From: Actinomadura sp. J1-007
GTDB taxonomy: Bacteria; Actinomycetota; Actinomycetes; Streptosporangiales; Streptosporangiaceae
Assembly (NCBI RefSeq): GCF_009793335.1
Contig: NZ_WING01000001.1
Coordinates: 5,518,001 to 5,582,000, forward strand
DNA length: 64,000 nt
Direction of reading: 5' to 3'
Shown: piece after piece, positions 53,251 through 60,977 of the stretch
Layout: each line of letters starts with the position of its first letter
Position numbering within the stretch: the first letter of the stretch is position 1
Translations under genes and position numbers: made by a program
Notes under the pieces: model-generated
Seen by the model: only the letters and a program-made list of their open reading frames with translations
Database searches by the model: none
Told to the model about the DNA's origin: nothing

Positions 53251-54222
53251 GTGTTGTCGAGTCCCCTCCGCAGTTTCGTCATCACGAAGTCCGGCAATCC
53301 GGTGAACCTGCTCCACTCGGCGACCCGGCTGTTCGGCGGGGCGGTCACCACCAGCCCCCTCGGCCCCTTCGCCGACGGCGAGCACGAGGTGCGCGGCATC
53401 GCGGCCGCGGACTTCGCCGTCGGCTATTTCGCCTCCCCGCTGGCGGTACGGGTCGGCACGACGCCCGGCAGGGACTCCTACTTCGTCAACCTCGGCCTGG
53501 ACGGTGAGATCTCCGCGAGCCGCGGCGGCGACCAGGTCGTCCTCAGCCGGGAAAGGGCCGGGGTGTTCAATCCGGGCGACGCCCAGGAACTGCGCCCGAA
53601 CCGGCCGGGGACGAGATTCCTGGGCCTGCGGATCGACGCCGGACTCGTCCGGCGGGAACTCGCGGCGCTCACCGGGCGCCCGACCCGTTCCGCCGTGCGC
53701 TTCGACCTCCCGCTCGACCTTTCCGAACCGCAGGGGAGAGCGGTGAAGCTGCTGATCGAGTCGTTGATCGAGCAACTCGACTCCGGCGATCCGCTGTTCC
53801 AGCGGGAGGAACTGCGGCGGAGCCAGTTGCGCTGCATCGTGACCGCGCTGCTGCTGGCCCAGTCGCACACCCACACCGCCGCGCTGCGCGACGTCCCCGG
53901 AACCCCGCATCCGAAAGCGCTGCGCGCGGCCGTCGCCTTCATCGAAGCCAACCTGCCGGAACCGCTCTCCCTCAGCCGGATCGCGGAGGCCGCCGGATGC
54001 AGCGCCCGGACGGTCAGCGGCGCCTTCCGGGACAATCTCGGGACATCTCCGATGGCCTACGTCCGCGACCTCCGGCTGGACCGGATACGCCACGACCTGC
54101 TGTCGACCGACGACCAGATCGGCGAGATAGCGTACCGCTGGGGCGTCACCCACCTCGGCCGGTTCGCAGCCGACTACCGGTCCCGCTTCGGCGAACTCCC
54201 GTCGGCCACCACCCGCGGGTAA
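53251..54222 (+). CDS. AraC-family regulator (AraC_binding_2 type)
   Basis: 323 residues from GTG 53251, three bases after the hydrolase stop and behind a GAGG-type site inside it. The N-terminal sensor is YFVNLGLDGEISASRGGDQV, then VFNPGDAQELRPNRPGTRFL. The C-terminal double HTH is LSLSRIAEAAGCSARTVSGA and FRDNLGTSPMAYVRDLRLDR. As the last gene of the plus-strand catabolic operon it is the natural activator of both divergent operons. Candidate binding sites are the TCCGGTTC repeats at 50323-50399. Confidence 0.93.
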   Translation: MLSSPLRSFVITKSGNPVNLLHSATRLFGGAVTTSPLGPFADGEHEVRGIAAADFAVGYFASPLAVRVGTTPGRDSYFVNLGLDGEISASRGGDQVVLSRERAGVFNPGDAQELRPNRPGTRFLGLRIDAGLVRRELAALTGRPTRSAVRFDLPLDLSEPQGRAVKLLIESLIEQLDSGDPLFQREELRRSQLRCIVTALLLAQSHTHTAALRDVPGTPHPKALRAAVAFIEANLPEPLSLSRIAEAAGCSARTVSGAFRDNLGTSPMAYVRDLRLDRIRHDLLSTDDQIGEIAYRWGVTHLGRFAADYRSRFGELPSATTRG

Positions 54223-54278
54223 CGGCCACCAAGGCATCGGCCTTTCTCACCGGCGGCGCGGCCACCGCGGACAGCCGT

Positions 54279-55124
54279 TCACTCGGCGGTCATCGTCGCC
54301 TGCCAGGCTCCCGGGCGCATGCCTGTCGCCTTCCGGAAGAACACCGAGAAGTTGGACGCGTCGGGGAAGCCGAGCGCCCTGGCGCAGGCGGCCGCGGTGA
54401 GGCGGTCGTGCGCGAGGAGCCGTTTGGCCTCCAGCACGATCCGATCGACGATGTACGCCTTGGCGGTGCGGCCGGTGACCTGCTGTACCGCCCTGGACAG
54501 AGTGCGGGGCGCGTAGCCGAGGGACCGGGCGTAGTGGCCGACGTCGTGGTGGTCGCGGAAGTGCGCTTCGACGCTCGACCGGAACAGCCGGAACGCCGCG
54601 TTCGCCGCCCGCGCCTCGGCGTGCGGTGGCCGCAGCCGGGCGATGAGCGCGGAGAGCAGGATCTCGGGCAGCTCCGCCGACGCGTCCCCGGGCGGGGCGG
54701 TCGCTTCGAGGACGAGATGGTCGCGCGCGCTGTCGACGAACGGCCAGTCGGCGTCGGGAATCGTCCATTGCGCGACCAGATCCGGTGACGCGACGAGTTC
54801 CCTGGTGGCGTGGGTGACCGGTGCGGTCGGCACGAACAGTACGACGTGCCCCGCCACCCCCGCGATGTCGTCCCATCGATGCACCGCGCCCGGACCTATC
54901 CACACCGCGGACCGTTCCCGGAGCGGGTGCCGGAGGAAGTCCACCGTGACGGCTCCCCGTCCGGCGTCGACGAGGGCGAGGACGTTGAAGTCGGCGCGCT
55001 GCGTCCCGCCGTCGTTCAGCTCACGAAGGCGCTCGAACGTCATCGTCTCGACGGCGGCGGCACGGCGCCCGGCGGGCTGGTAGGTCATCTGCCGGATCAC
55101 GCTCACGTGTCCATTTTTCACCAT
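54279..55124 (-). CDS. AraC-family regulator
   Basis: 281 residues from ATG 55124; the frame extends upstream, but the neighbouring promoter region makes this start more likely. Sensor part: ADFNVLALVDAGRGAVTVDF, then VWIGPGAVHRWDDIAGVAGH. The C-terminal HTH pair is HYARSLGYAPRTLSRAVQQV and AACARALGFPDASNFSVFFR. It is convergent with the AraC gene at 53251 and divergent from the alpha/beta hydrolase at 55219, which it probably controls. Confidence 0.92.
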   Translation of the reverse strand: MVKNGHVSVIRQMTYQPAGRRAAAVETMTFERLRELNDGGTQRADFNVLALVDAGRGAVTVDFLRHPLRERSAVWIGPGAVHRWDDIAGVAGHVVLFVPTAPVTHATRELVASPDLVAQWTIPDADWPFVDSARDHLVLEATAPPGDASAELPEILLSALIARLRPPHAEARAANAAFRLFRSSVEAHFRDHHDVGHYARSLGYAPRTLSRAVQQVTGRTAKAYIVDRIVLEAKRLLAHDRLTAAACARALGFPDASNFSVFFRKATGMRPGAWQATMTAE

Positions 55125-55218
55125 CGGACGACCGATTCCTCCGATGCCCCTGTGTCTCTGAAGAGCTTGAATGACTCCACGGAACGAACGCTCCGCGACG
55201 CTGAAGGAGAAGGTGACC

Positions 55219-56031
55219 ATGACCACCGCACACCCGCCCCTGCCCGTTCACGACCACCGGCCGGGGGCCGGACCGACCCTGGTCTTCCTGCATTACTGGG
55301 GCGGGTCGGCCCGTACCTGGGACCTCGTCCTCGATCGCCTCACCGGCCGCGACACGCTCACCGTCGACTTCCGCGGATGGGGCCGCTCGCGCGACCTGCC
55401 CGGGCCCTACACGCTCCGCCGGTTCGCCGACGACACGCTCGCCGTGATCGCCGACGCGGGCGTCACCGACCACGTCCTCGTCGGGCACTCCATGGGAGGC
55501 AAGGTCGCGCAGTTGGTCGCGGCCACCCGGCCCGCCGGCCTCCGCGGGATCGTCCTCGTCGGCCCCGCCCCGGCGAAGCCTCCGGCGCACGTCACTCCCG
55601 GCTACCGGGAAGGGCTCTCCCACGCCTACGACTCCGACGAGTCCGTCGCCGACGCGCGGGACAACGTCCTCACCGCGACCGCGCTGCCCGAGGCGATCAA
55701 GTCTCAGATCGCGGACGACTCGCGCGCCGCCGCCGACGCCGCCCGCGCGGAGTGGCCGCTGCGCGGCATCGCCGAGGACGTCACCGGGCACACCCGCATG
55801 GTCGGCGTCCCCGCCCTCGTCGTCGCCGGAGAGAACGACCGGGTCGAACCCGTCGGCGTGCTCCGCGACAACCTGGTGCCCTACCTCCCGGGAGCCGAAC
55901 TCGTGGTCATCCCGAAGACCGGGCACCTGATCCCGCTGGAGGCCCCGGCCGACCTCGCCGCCGCGATCACCGCGTTCGCCCCGGCGTCCCGACCGGCCAC
56001 CCGAGACGGCCTAGGAGTCCAGGTCCTGTGA
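55219..56031 (+). CDS. alpha/beta-fold hydrolase
   Basis: 270 residues from ATG 55219, with GAAGGAGAAGG upstream. The hydrolase pattern is complete: LVFLHYWGGSARTWDLVLDR (oxyanion loop), Ser in HVLVGHSMGGKVAQLVAAT, Asp in VVAGENDRVEP and His in PKTGHLIPLEAP. It is close to haloperoxidase-like or esterase-like members; no substrate is assignable. The 3' end overlaps the convergent TMEM175-like gene by 21 bases. It is divergent from the AraC regulator at 54279. Confidence 0.92.
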   Translation: MTTAHPPLPVHDHRPGAGPTLVFLHYWGGSARTWDLVLDRLTGRDTLTVDFRGWGRSRDLPGPYTLRRFADDTLAVIADAGVTDHVLVGHSMGGKVAQLVAATRPAGLRGIVLVGPAPAKPPAHVTPGYREGLSHAYDSDESVADARDNVLTATALPEAIKSQIADDSRAAADAARAEWPLRGIAEDVTGHTRMVGVPALVVAGENDRVEPVGVLRDNLVPYLPGAELVVIPKTGHLIPLEAPADLAAAITAFAPASRPATRDGLGVQVL

Positions 56032-56670
56032 CTTGGACCGGCCTCGCACGCGGGAGCGGACGCGGAAGACGAGGGCCGCGCCGTAGGCGGCGGCGAGGGG
56101 GGCGATGAACCACATGATGTAGGCGTAGTGGAGCAGCCAGGCGAGGGCGGCGCTGAGAGCGAACCAGACGCCGACCGCCCAGGAGGCGTCGGCGTGGTCG
56201 CGGGTGGCGGCGGGGTCGTCGGTGCTCAGGTCGGCGGCGACGGCGATCTCCTTGATGACCGCCTCGCAGAAGACCATGGCCGCCATCGTCCCGGCGAACA
56301 GGGTCTGCGCCATCGGATTGGTGATCGAGGCGCCGATGACCGCGGTCGGGAACGGCAGGAAGGCCGCCAGCATCAGGAACGGCGCGTGCCAGAACGCGAA
56401 CGCCCTCGACAGCCGGTGGACGCGGTCCATCAGCTGGTGGTGGCGGCGCCACACCGACCACAGCAGGACGAACGCCAGCGCGAACGCCAGATAGGAGCCC
56501 CGCTGGTCGACCAGGAAGTCCCACAGCGCGTGCCCGGACTCCCGCTGCCTCTCGTCCGGACGTTCCAGCTCCACGGCCAGCAGCGTCATCGCGATCGCGA
56601 AGACCGCGTCGGTGAAGAAGGCCAGTCTCTCGGGCGAGAGCCCAGGCTCAGGCCGCGTGTCCGCGCTCAT
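56011..56670 (-). CDS. TMEM175-family (DUF1211) membrane protein
   Basis: 219 residues from ATG 56670, with AGGGAG four bases upstream. The family signature FxTDAVFAIAMTLL is present (LAFFTDAVFAIAMTLLAVEL). About five or six membrane segments follow (LAFALAFVLLWSVWRRHHQL, FWHAPFLMLAAFLPFPTAVI, LHYAYIMWFIAPLAAAYGAA). Bacterial TMEM175 proteins are potassium channels lacking a classical filter. It stands alone; a GGAACG-N4-CGTTCC dyad (56718-56733) lies in its upstream region. Confidence 0.92.
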   Translation of the reverse strand: MSADTRPEPGLSPERLAFFTDAVFAIAMTLLAVELERPDERQRESGHALWDFLVDQRGSYLAFALAFVLLWSVWRRHHQLMDRVHRLSRAFAFWHAPFLMLAAFLPFPTAVIGASITNPMAQTLFAGTMAAMVFCEAVIKEIAVAADLSTDDPAATRDHADASWAVGVWFALSAALAWLLHYAYIMWFIAPLAAAYGAALVFRVRSRVRGRSKSQDLDS

Positions 56671-56789
56671 GCAACTCCCTGTCATCGGGTCTTCGAACGG
56701 CCATCATTATCCGAGATGGAACGGACACGTTCCGTCCCCTCTTCAGCCCGCCGCCGACGCGATGCCCAGCACGCGCACCAACGCCTGCG

Positions 56790-57491
56790 TCAGACCGGCT
56801 GGCCGATCGGACGGACCACGAGCGTGTTCACATCTACTCCGGGCGGCTGGGAAAGCGCCCAGACGATCGACTCGGCGACCTGCCCGGCCGTCAGCATCGA
56901 CGCCTCGGGCGGTCCGCCCAAACCGTCCCAGAAGCCGGTCTCCATGCGTCCGGGCGCGACCAGTGTCACCCCCACGCCGTGGCCCGTCACCGCACGGCGG
57001 ATGTTCTCCGCCAGGCCGGTCAGAGCCCACTTGGTCGCGCCATAAAGGCTGCCGGGTGCGTGGACGAAGCCTGCCACGCTGCCCACCAGGACCACCCGGC
57101 CGCGGCTCTCCTTCAGCGCCTGCATCGAGGCCCTGGCGACGACGGCCGGTCCCAGAACGTTGGTCAGCACCATCTCCCGCCAGAGCGACGGATCGCCGTC
57201 GACGACGCTGTCCGAGATGGCGAACCCCGCGTTGGCAACGACCGCGTCCAGCCGCCCGTACCTCTGGAGGGCGGCGTCCACCGCGGACTGTGCCGCCTCG
57301 GGATCGGAGGCGTCCGCGACCAGGCACAGCAGCCCATCGGGACTTCCGCGGTCTTCGGCGAACCGGTCCAGCCGGGCGCGATCGCGTCCGGTGACGGCGA
57401 CCCGGTGGCCGCGTCCGAGCAGCAGGCGCGCCGTCGCCGCCCCGAGGCCCCCGGAACCGCCGGTGATCAATGCGACAGGAGAATCGGTCAT
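56790..57491 (-). CDS. short-chain dehydrogenase/reductase under MerR control
   Basis: 233 residues from ATG 57491. NADP-binding TGGSGGLGAATARLLLGRG (GxxxGxG), then Asn in VVANAGF, Ser in VVLVGSVAGFV and YxxxK in SLYGATKWALTG: the full classical SDR set. Its promoter has the MerR 19-bp spacer with a perfect palindrome in it. The predicted transcription start falls at or next to ATG 57491, so translation may be leaderless. Divergent from the MerR gene at 57546. Confidence 0.94.
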   Translation of the reverse strand: MTDSPVALITGGSGGLGAATARLLLGRGHRVAVTGRDRARLDRFAEDRGSPDGLLCLVADASDPEAAQSAVDAALQRYGRLDAVVANAGFAISDSVVDGDPSLWREMVLTNVLGPAVVARASMQALKESRGRVVLVGSVAGFVHAPGSLYGATKWALTGLAENIRRAVTGHGVGVTLVAPGRMETGFWDGLGGPPEASMLTAGQVAESIVWALSQPPGVDVNTLVVRPIGQPV

Positions 57492-57498
57492 GGCCCGG

Positions 57499-57529
57499 AC
57501 GCTAGGTCCTAGAGTCGGCTCTAGGGCAA
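57499..57529 (-). promoter_or_regulatory. MerR-type promoter of the SDR gene
   Basis: Minus-strand TTGCCC (57524-57529), 19-bp spacer, TAGCGT (57499-57504). A perfect palindrome CCTAGAG-TCGG-CTCTAGG (57508-57525) is centred in the spacer, the hallmark of MerR-distorted promoters. Confidence 0.85.
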
Positions 57530-57545
57530 GCCGTACGCTCCGGAC

Positions 57546-57980
57546 ATGGCTCGAACGCTCCTCACGATCGGCCAGGTGGCCGAGCGCACCGGCCTCAGCG
57601 TCCACACCCTCCGCTTCTACGAGAAGGAAGGGCTCTTCGCCACGCCGGTTCGCCGCGTCCGCGGGAACCGCGTCTACGGAGAGGGAGACCTTGCGTGGCT
57701 CCACCTGTGCACCAGGCTCCGCGCGTCCGGCATGCCACTACCCGCAATCCGCGAATACGCGGCACTCGTAAGGGAGGGGCCAACGACCCTCCACGCGCGA
57801 CTCGCCCTCCTCAAGACCCACCAACAGCGGATAGCCGCCCAGATCGAGGAACTGTCCTCCTGCTCCGCGCTGATCTCCCGCAAGGTGGCCCTGTACGAGC
57901 AACAACTCGCCACAGGCGGCAACGACCCCCTCCTGCCCAGCCCACCTCCCCATCAAGAGAACCCATCACCCAGCGAGTGA
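57546..57980 (+). CDS. MerR-family regulator
   Basis: 144 residues from ATG 57546. The MerR HTH is at the N-terminus (LTIGQVAERTGLSVHTLRFY and EKEGLF), followed by the dimerisation helix (ARLALLKTHQQRIAAQIEEL). There is no metal-binding Cys cluster; Cys occur singly (LHLCTRLRASG, SSCSALIS). This is typical of the MerR proteins paired with an oxidoreductase (here the divergent SDR), responding to small organic or redox signals. The Pro-rich tail is not conserved in type. Confidence 0.93.
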   Translation: MARTLLTIGQVAERTGLSVHTLRFYEKEGLFATPVRRVRGNRVYGEGDLAWLHLCTRLRASGMPLPAIREYAALVREGPTTLHARLALLKTHQQRIAAQIEELSSCSALISRKVALYEQQLATGGNDPLLPSPPPHQENPSPSE

Positions 57981-58103
57981 ATATCCCTGCGTGCCCTGCC
58001 GCACAACGTTCCGGACGGCGGGCCAGTCACCGGCGTCCTCTCCTTCACAGGAACGTCGATAAGGAACCCGTCATGAAAGGCAGACGTTGACGCTGTGAGG
58101 GCG

Positions 58104-58577
58104 TCAATCGACTCCCTGGGTGAGGGCTGTGTAGTCGGTGACGAGGTGTCCGGTACGCCAGGGACGCGCGGCACCCGAGACCCACCAGCGCCACCACAGC
58201 GAAGGGTGTTTGACGACCTTCGCCAGCACCGGGAGCGGATCGAAATAGGTCATCCGCTGGACGGCCTTGCCGTCGCGCAACACGAACCGATCGATGCCCG
58301 GCCATTCGACCAGCTCACCTCCCGCGTGAGCGCGCAGCCGGAGCTCGATGAACAGCACATCGCCGTCGCCGCGCCACCGGTCGACCTGGACATGCAGGTC
58401 GGGCAGAAAACGCCAGATCCGCCGGAACTCTTCTTGTACGGCCGCGATTCCGCGCATCGGCGCGGCCAATGGTTGGGTCAACACGACGTCCGGGTGCAGG
58501 ATCTCCGGGATCCGCTGCGGTGACGGATCGTTCCAGAAGTCGATGAAGTCAGCGACGAACTGCTCGGCGTCCTGCAC
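58104..58577 (-). CDS. SnoaL-like / NTF2-fold protein
   Basis: 157 residues from GTG 58577 (GGGGAG nine bases upstream); the open frame runs further upstream, but not as coding sequence. The NTF2 fold pattern is FVADFIDFWNDPSPQRIPEI, LHPDVVLTQPLAAPMRGIAA, DVLFIELRLRAHAGGELVEW and IDRFVLRDGKAVQRMTYFDP. Such proteins isomerise, dehydrate or simply bind ketones. It is divergent from an AraC regulator (58629) with only 51 bases between them. Confidence 0.88.
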   Translation of the reverse strand: MQDAEQFVADFIDFWNDPSPQRIPEILHPDVVLTQPLAAPMRGIAAVQEEFRRIWRFLPDLHVQVDRWRGDGDVLFIELRLRAHAGGELVEWPGIDRFVLRDGKAVQRMTYFDPLPVLAKVVKHPSLWWRWWVSGAARPWRTGHLVTDYTALTQGVD

Positions 58578-58628
58578 GTGACCGTCTCCCCTCGGGTGAA
58601 CTGCTGCGGGACGCCTATTCTTGGGCGC

Positions 58629-59405
58629 ATGACCGCGCCGGCACTTCCACGAACGTGCGCTCCCGTACGGTTGTGGCTGCGACTCGGGCACGTTGTCTAC
58701 CTCGGCCCCTCGCTGCGCCTGGGCCCCCACGCGTCGGCGGTCGCCTGCCTGGGCGTCGGCCTTGACGCGCCCTTCACCGTCCGCGCCGACGGAGCCCCGG
58801 ACCTGACCGTCCGCAGCTTCCTGTTCCGCGCCAGGGCCCGGTACGAGATCCGCGACGGCGCAGGACGGATGCTGTACTGCTACTTCGACCCGACCTCGGC
58901 CCGGATGGCGCGGTGCCTGGGCGGTATGCGCCGCGTCACCGGCGGACTCTCCAGCGACCACCGCCACGAGGCGGACCTGATCGACCTGGCCACCCGGGAC
59001 GAGGTGGACTACGAGCGGCTCCTGGCAGCGGCCAGCATCCCCGCGCTGAGCGCCGTCGACCCCCGGATCGCCGACGCGGCGGCGCGCATCCGCACCGACC
59101 CGGCACGCGCGCAGCGCGCCGAGACCGCCGCGCGCAAGGCGGGCCTGTCCAGGTCGCACTTCCTGCGGAAGTTCTCCGACCAGACCGGCACCAGCTTCCG
59201 CCGCTACGTGCAGTGGGCGCGGATCCTGCACGTCGCCGCGGCCTTCGCCGACGGCCACGACTTCACCCGCGCCGCCGCCGACGCGGGCTTCGCCTCGCCG
59301 TCGCATTTCACCGACACCTTCCGCGGCATGTTCGGACTCACCCCCACCGCACTGGCCGCCCTCAACCCCCAATTCCTTTTCGACGAACAAGACCTCGGCC
59401 GGTAA
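58629..59405 (+). CDS. AraC-family regulator
   Basis: 258 residues from ATG 58629. An N-terminal sensor part (GLDAPFTVRADGAPDLTVRS, then ARYEIRDGAGRMLYCYFD) precedes the C-terminal double HTH (AETAARKAGLSRSHFLRKFS, then FTRAAADAGFASPSHFTDTF and FRGMFGLTPTAL). It is divergent from the SnoaL-like gene, its likely target. A second AraC gene follows after 278 bases that hold no other gene. Confidence 0.92.
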   Translation: MTAPALPRTCAPVRLWLRLGHVVYLGPSLRLGPHASAVACLGVGLDAPFTVRADGAPDLTVRSFLFRARARYEIRDGAGRMLYCYFDPTSARMARCLGGMRRVTGGLSSDHRHEADLIDLATRDEVDYERLLAAASIPALSAVDPRIADAAARIRTDPARAQRAETAARKAGLSRSHFLRKFSDQTGTSFRRYVQWARILHVAAAFADGHDFTRAAADAGFASPSHFTDTFRGMFGLTPTALAALNPQFLFDEQDLGR

Positions 59406-59683
59406 CACGAACAGCCGCGTCGCTCCAACGCCGCCGCGAGGAGCCGCACCCGAAAGGCCCACTCCTCGCGGCATGCGCTCATGACAGCTTCGCTACCGAC
59501 ACCCCTCCCACCAGAAGCGTCGGCAGCAGAATCCACAGACTGTCGGGAGGTCCCATCACGTTGAGTGATCGCTGTGCCCCTGGCGGACGCACATCGGGCG
59601 ACACCCCTCAAAACGTTGACCACGGCCGACCAACCGGGGGGCGGGGCGGATGGGGGTCTCACCAGGGGGTTGTTGATTCTGCT

Positions 59684-60748
59684 ATGGGAGACTGGGCGTT
59701 CGGAAAGCCGCGGACAGGGATGGACCGGATGTTGCACAGCGTCTCGCCGCATCTCACGCGGATGCTGCTGGAGGCGGGGCAGCGGTCGGGCGTGCACCGG
59801 TCACAGCTCAGCGGCGTTCCCGGCCTGGCCGTGGTGGGCGAGGATCACGTACGGATTCCCACGGCGACCCTACTGCGGGTGTGGGAGGCGATCTCCGGGG
59901 CGATGGCGGAGGTGGGCGGCGGGGCGCGGGCGATGGAGCTGTGGCGGCCCGGACGGCTCGGCGTGTGGGACTACCTGTTCACCGCCGCCGACACGCTCCA
60001 GGACGCGCTGCACGCCTGCGGCCGCCACTTCGCGACGATCGCCGATCCCGCCGACACCCTCGGCGTCGTCCGCGACGGCGAGGGCGTCACGGTCACCTGG
60101 CACGGGCCGTACCAGGAGCATCCGTCGTTCCCGCTGATCGCGGAGTTCGTGCCGGCGATGCTGCTCGGTGTGGCGGGCTCGGGCGCCGGACGCCGGCTGG
60201 CGCCCGTGCGGGTACGGCTGCCCCACCGCGCGCCGCCCCGGTACGACCTGCTGGCCGAGGTGTACGGCACCCGGCGGATCGAGTTCGAGGCGGGCCCGCC
60301 GGCGGTGACGTTCTCGGAGGCCGACGCCGACGCGCCGTTCCCGAGGGCGGACCCGGCCCTGGCGGCGATCCTGGACGAGCACGCGCGGATCACGGTCGCC
60401 ACCGCCCGTCCGGTCCTGGACTGGCTCGGCCGGTTCCACCTCGCGCTGGAGGCCGCGGTCGCGGCGGGACCGCCCGAGCTGGCCGACGTGGCGCGGCGGC
60501 TGGCGATGGGGCCGCGCACGCTGCAACGCCGCCTGAACGACGAGGGCACGAGCTGGCGGGACGAGCTGGAACGGTTCCGGCGGCAGCGGGTGGAGCACCT
60601 GTTGCGGGAGACGTCGATGACCCTGGAGGCGATCTCCGCGCGCTCGGGGTACTCCGATCCGCGCGCGCTGCGCCGGGCCGTCCACCGATGGTACGGCTGC
60701 GGCCCGGCCGCGCTCCGGACGCCGCCGCGGCCCGACCGGGCCGTCTGA
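59684..60748 (+). CDS. AraC-family regulator (arabinose-binding-domain type)
   Basis: 354 residues from ATG 59684; ATG 59720 is an alternative. The N-terminal domain (TRMLLEAGQRSGVHRSQLSG, then MELWRPGRLGVWDYLFTAAD) is the large all-helical sensor found in OruR/ArgR-like AraC proteins. The C-terminal HTH pair is PELADVARRLAMGPRTLQRR and LEAISARSGYSDPRALRRAV. The array of 19-bp repeats begins at its stop codon and the MFS exporter follows, so it may control that exporter. Confidence 0.9.
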   Translation: MGDWAFGKPRTGMDRMLHSVSPHLTRMLLEAGQRSGVHRSQLSGVPGLAVVGEDHVRIPTATLLRVWEAISGAMAEVGGGARAMELWRPGRLGVWDYLFTAADTLQDALHACGRHFATIADPADTLGVVRDGEGVTVTWHGPYQEHPSFPLIAEFVPAMLLGVAGSGAGRRLAPVRVRLPHRAPPRYDLLAEVYGTRRIEFEAGPPAVTFSEADADAPFPRADPALAAILDEHARITVATARPVLDWLGRFHLALEAAVAAGPPELADVARRLAMGPRTLQRRLNDEGTSWRDELERFRRQRVEHLLRETSMTLEAISARSGYSDPRALRRAVHRWYGCGPAALRTPPRPDRAV

Positions 60749-60917
60749 ACCCGCCGCGTTCGGTCGAACCCGCCGCGTTCGGTCGAACCCGCCGCGTTCG
60801 GTCGAACCCGACGCCTGGGCCTGAACCCGACGCGTTCGGTCGATCCCGACGCGTGGGGCTGGGCCTGACGCGTTCGTTCGAACCCCGACGCGTTCGGCCG
60901 AGCCTGACGCGTTCGGT
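60745..60917. repeat. 19-20-bp tandem repeats between AraC and MFS genes
   Basis: About nine degenerate copies of CGAACCCGCCGCGTTCGGT. The first three are nearly identical (60745-60801); later ones vary to CGAACCCGACGCG or lose bases. TTCGGTCGAA at each junction is a near-dyad. It fills the space between the two genes, so it may contain regulatory sites or simply be expanding satellite DNA. Confidence 0.88.
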
Positions 60918-60977
60918 CCCCTCGGTGACGTCCGCGGTCCTCCCGGCGGCCCGTACCGCGCTCGTACCGTCCGAGGC

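Noticed and set aside
60745..60917. CRISPR array
   Set aside because: Units are contiguous and degenerate with no unique spacers; no cas genes in the window. The same applies to 39730-39924.
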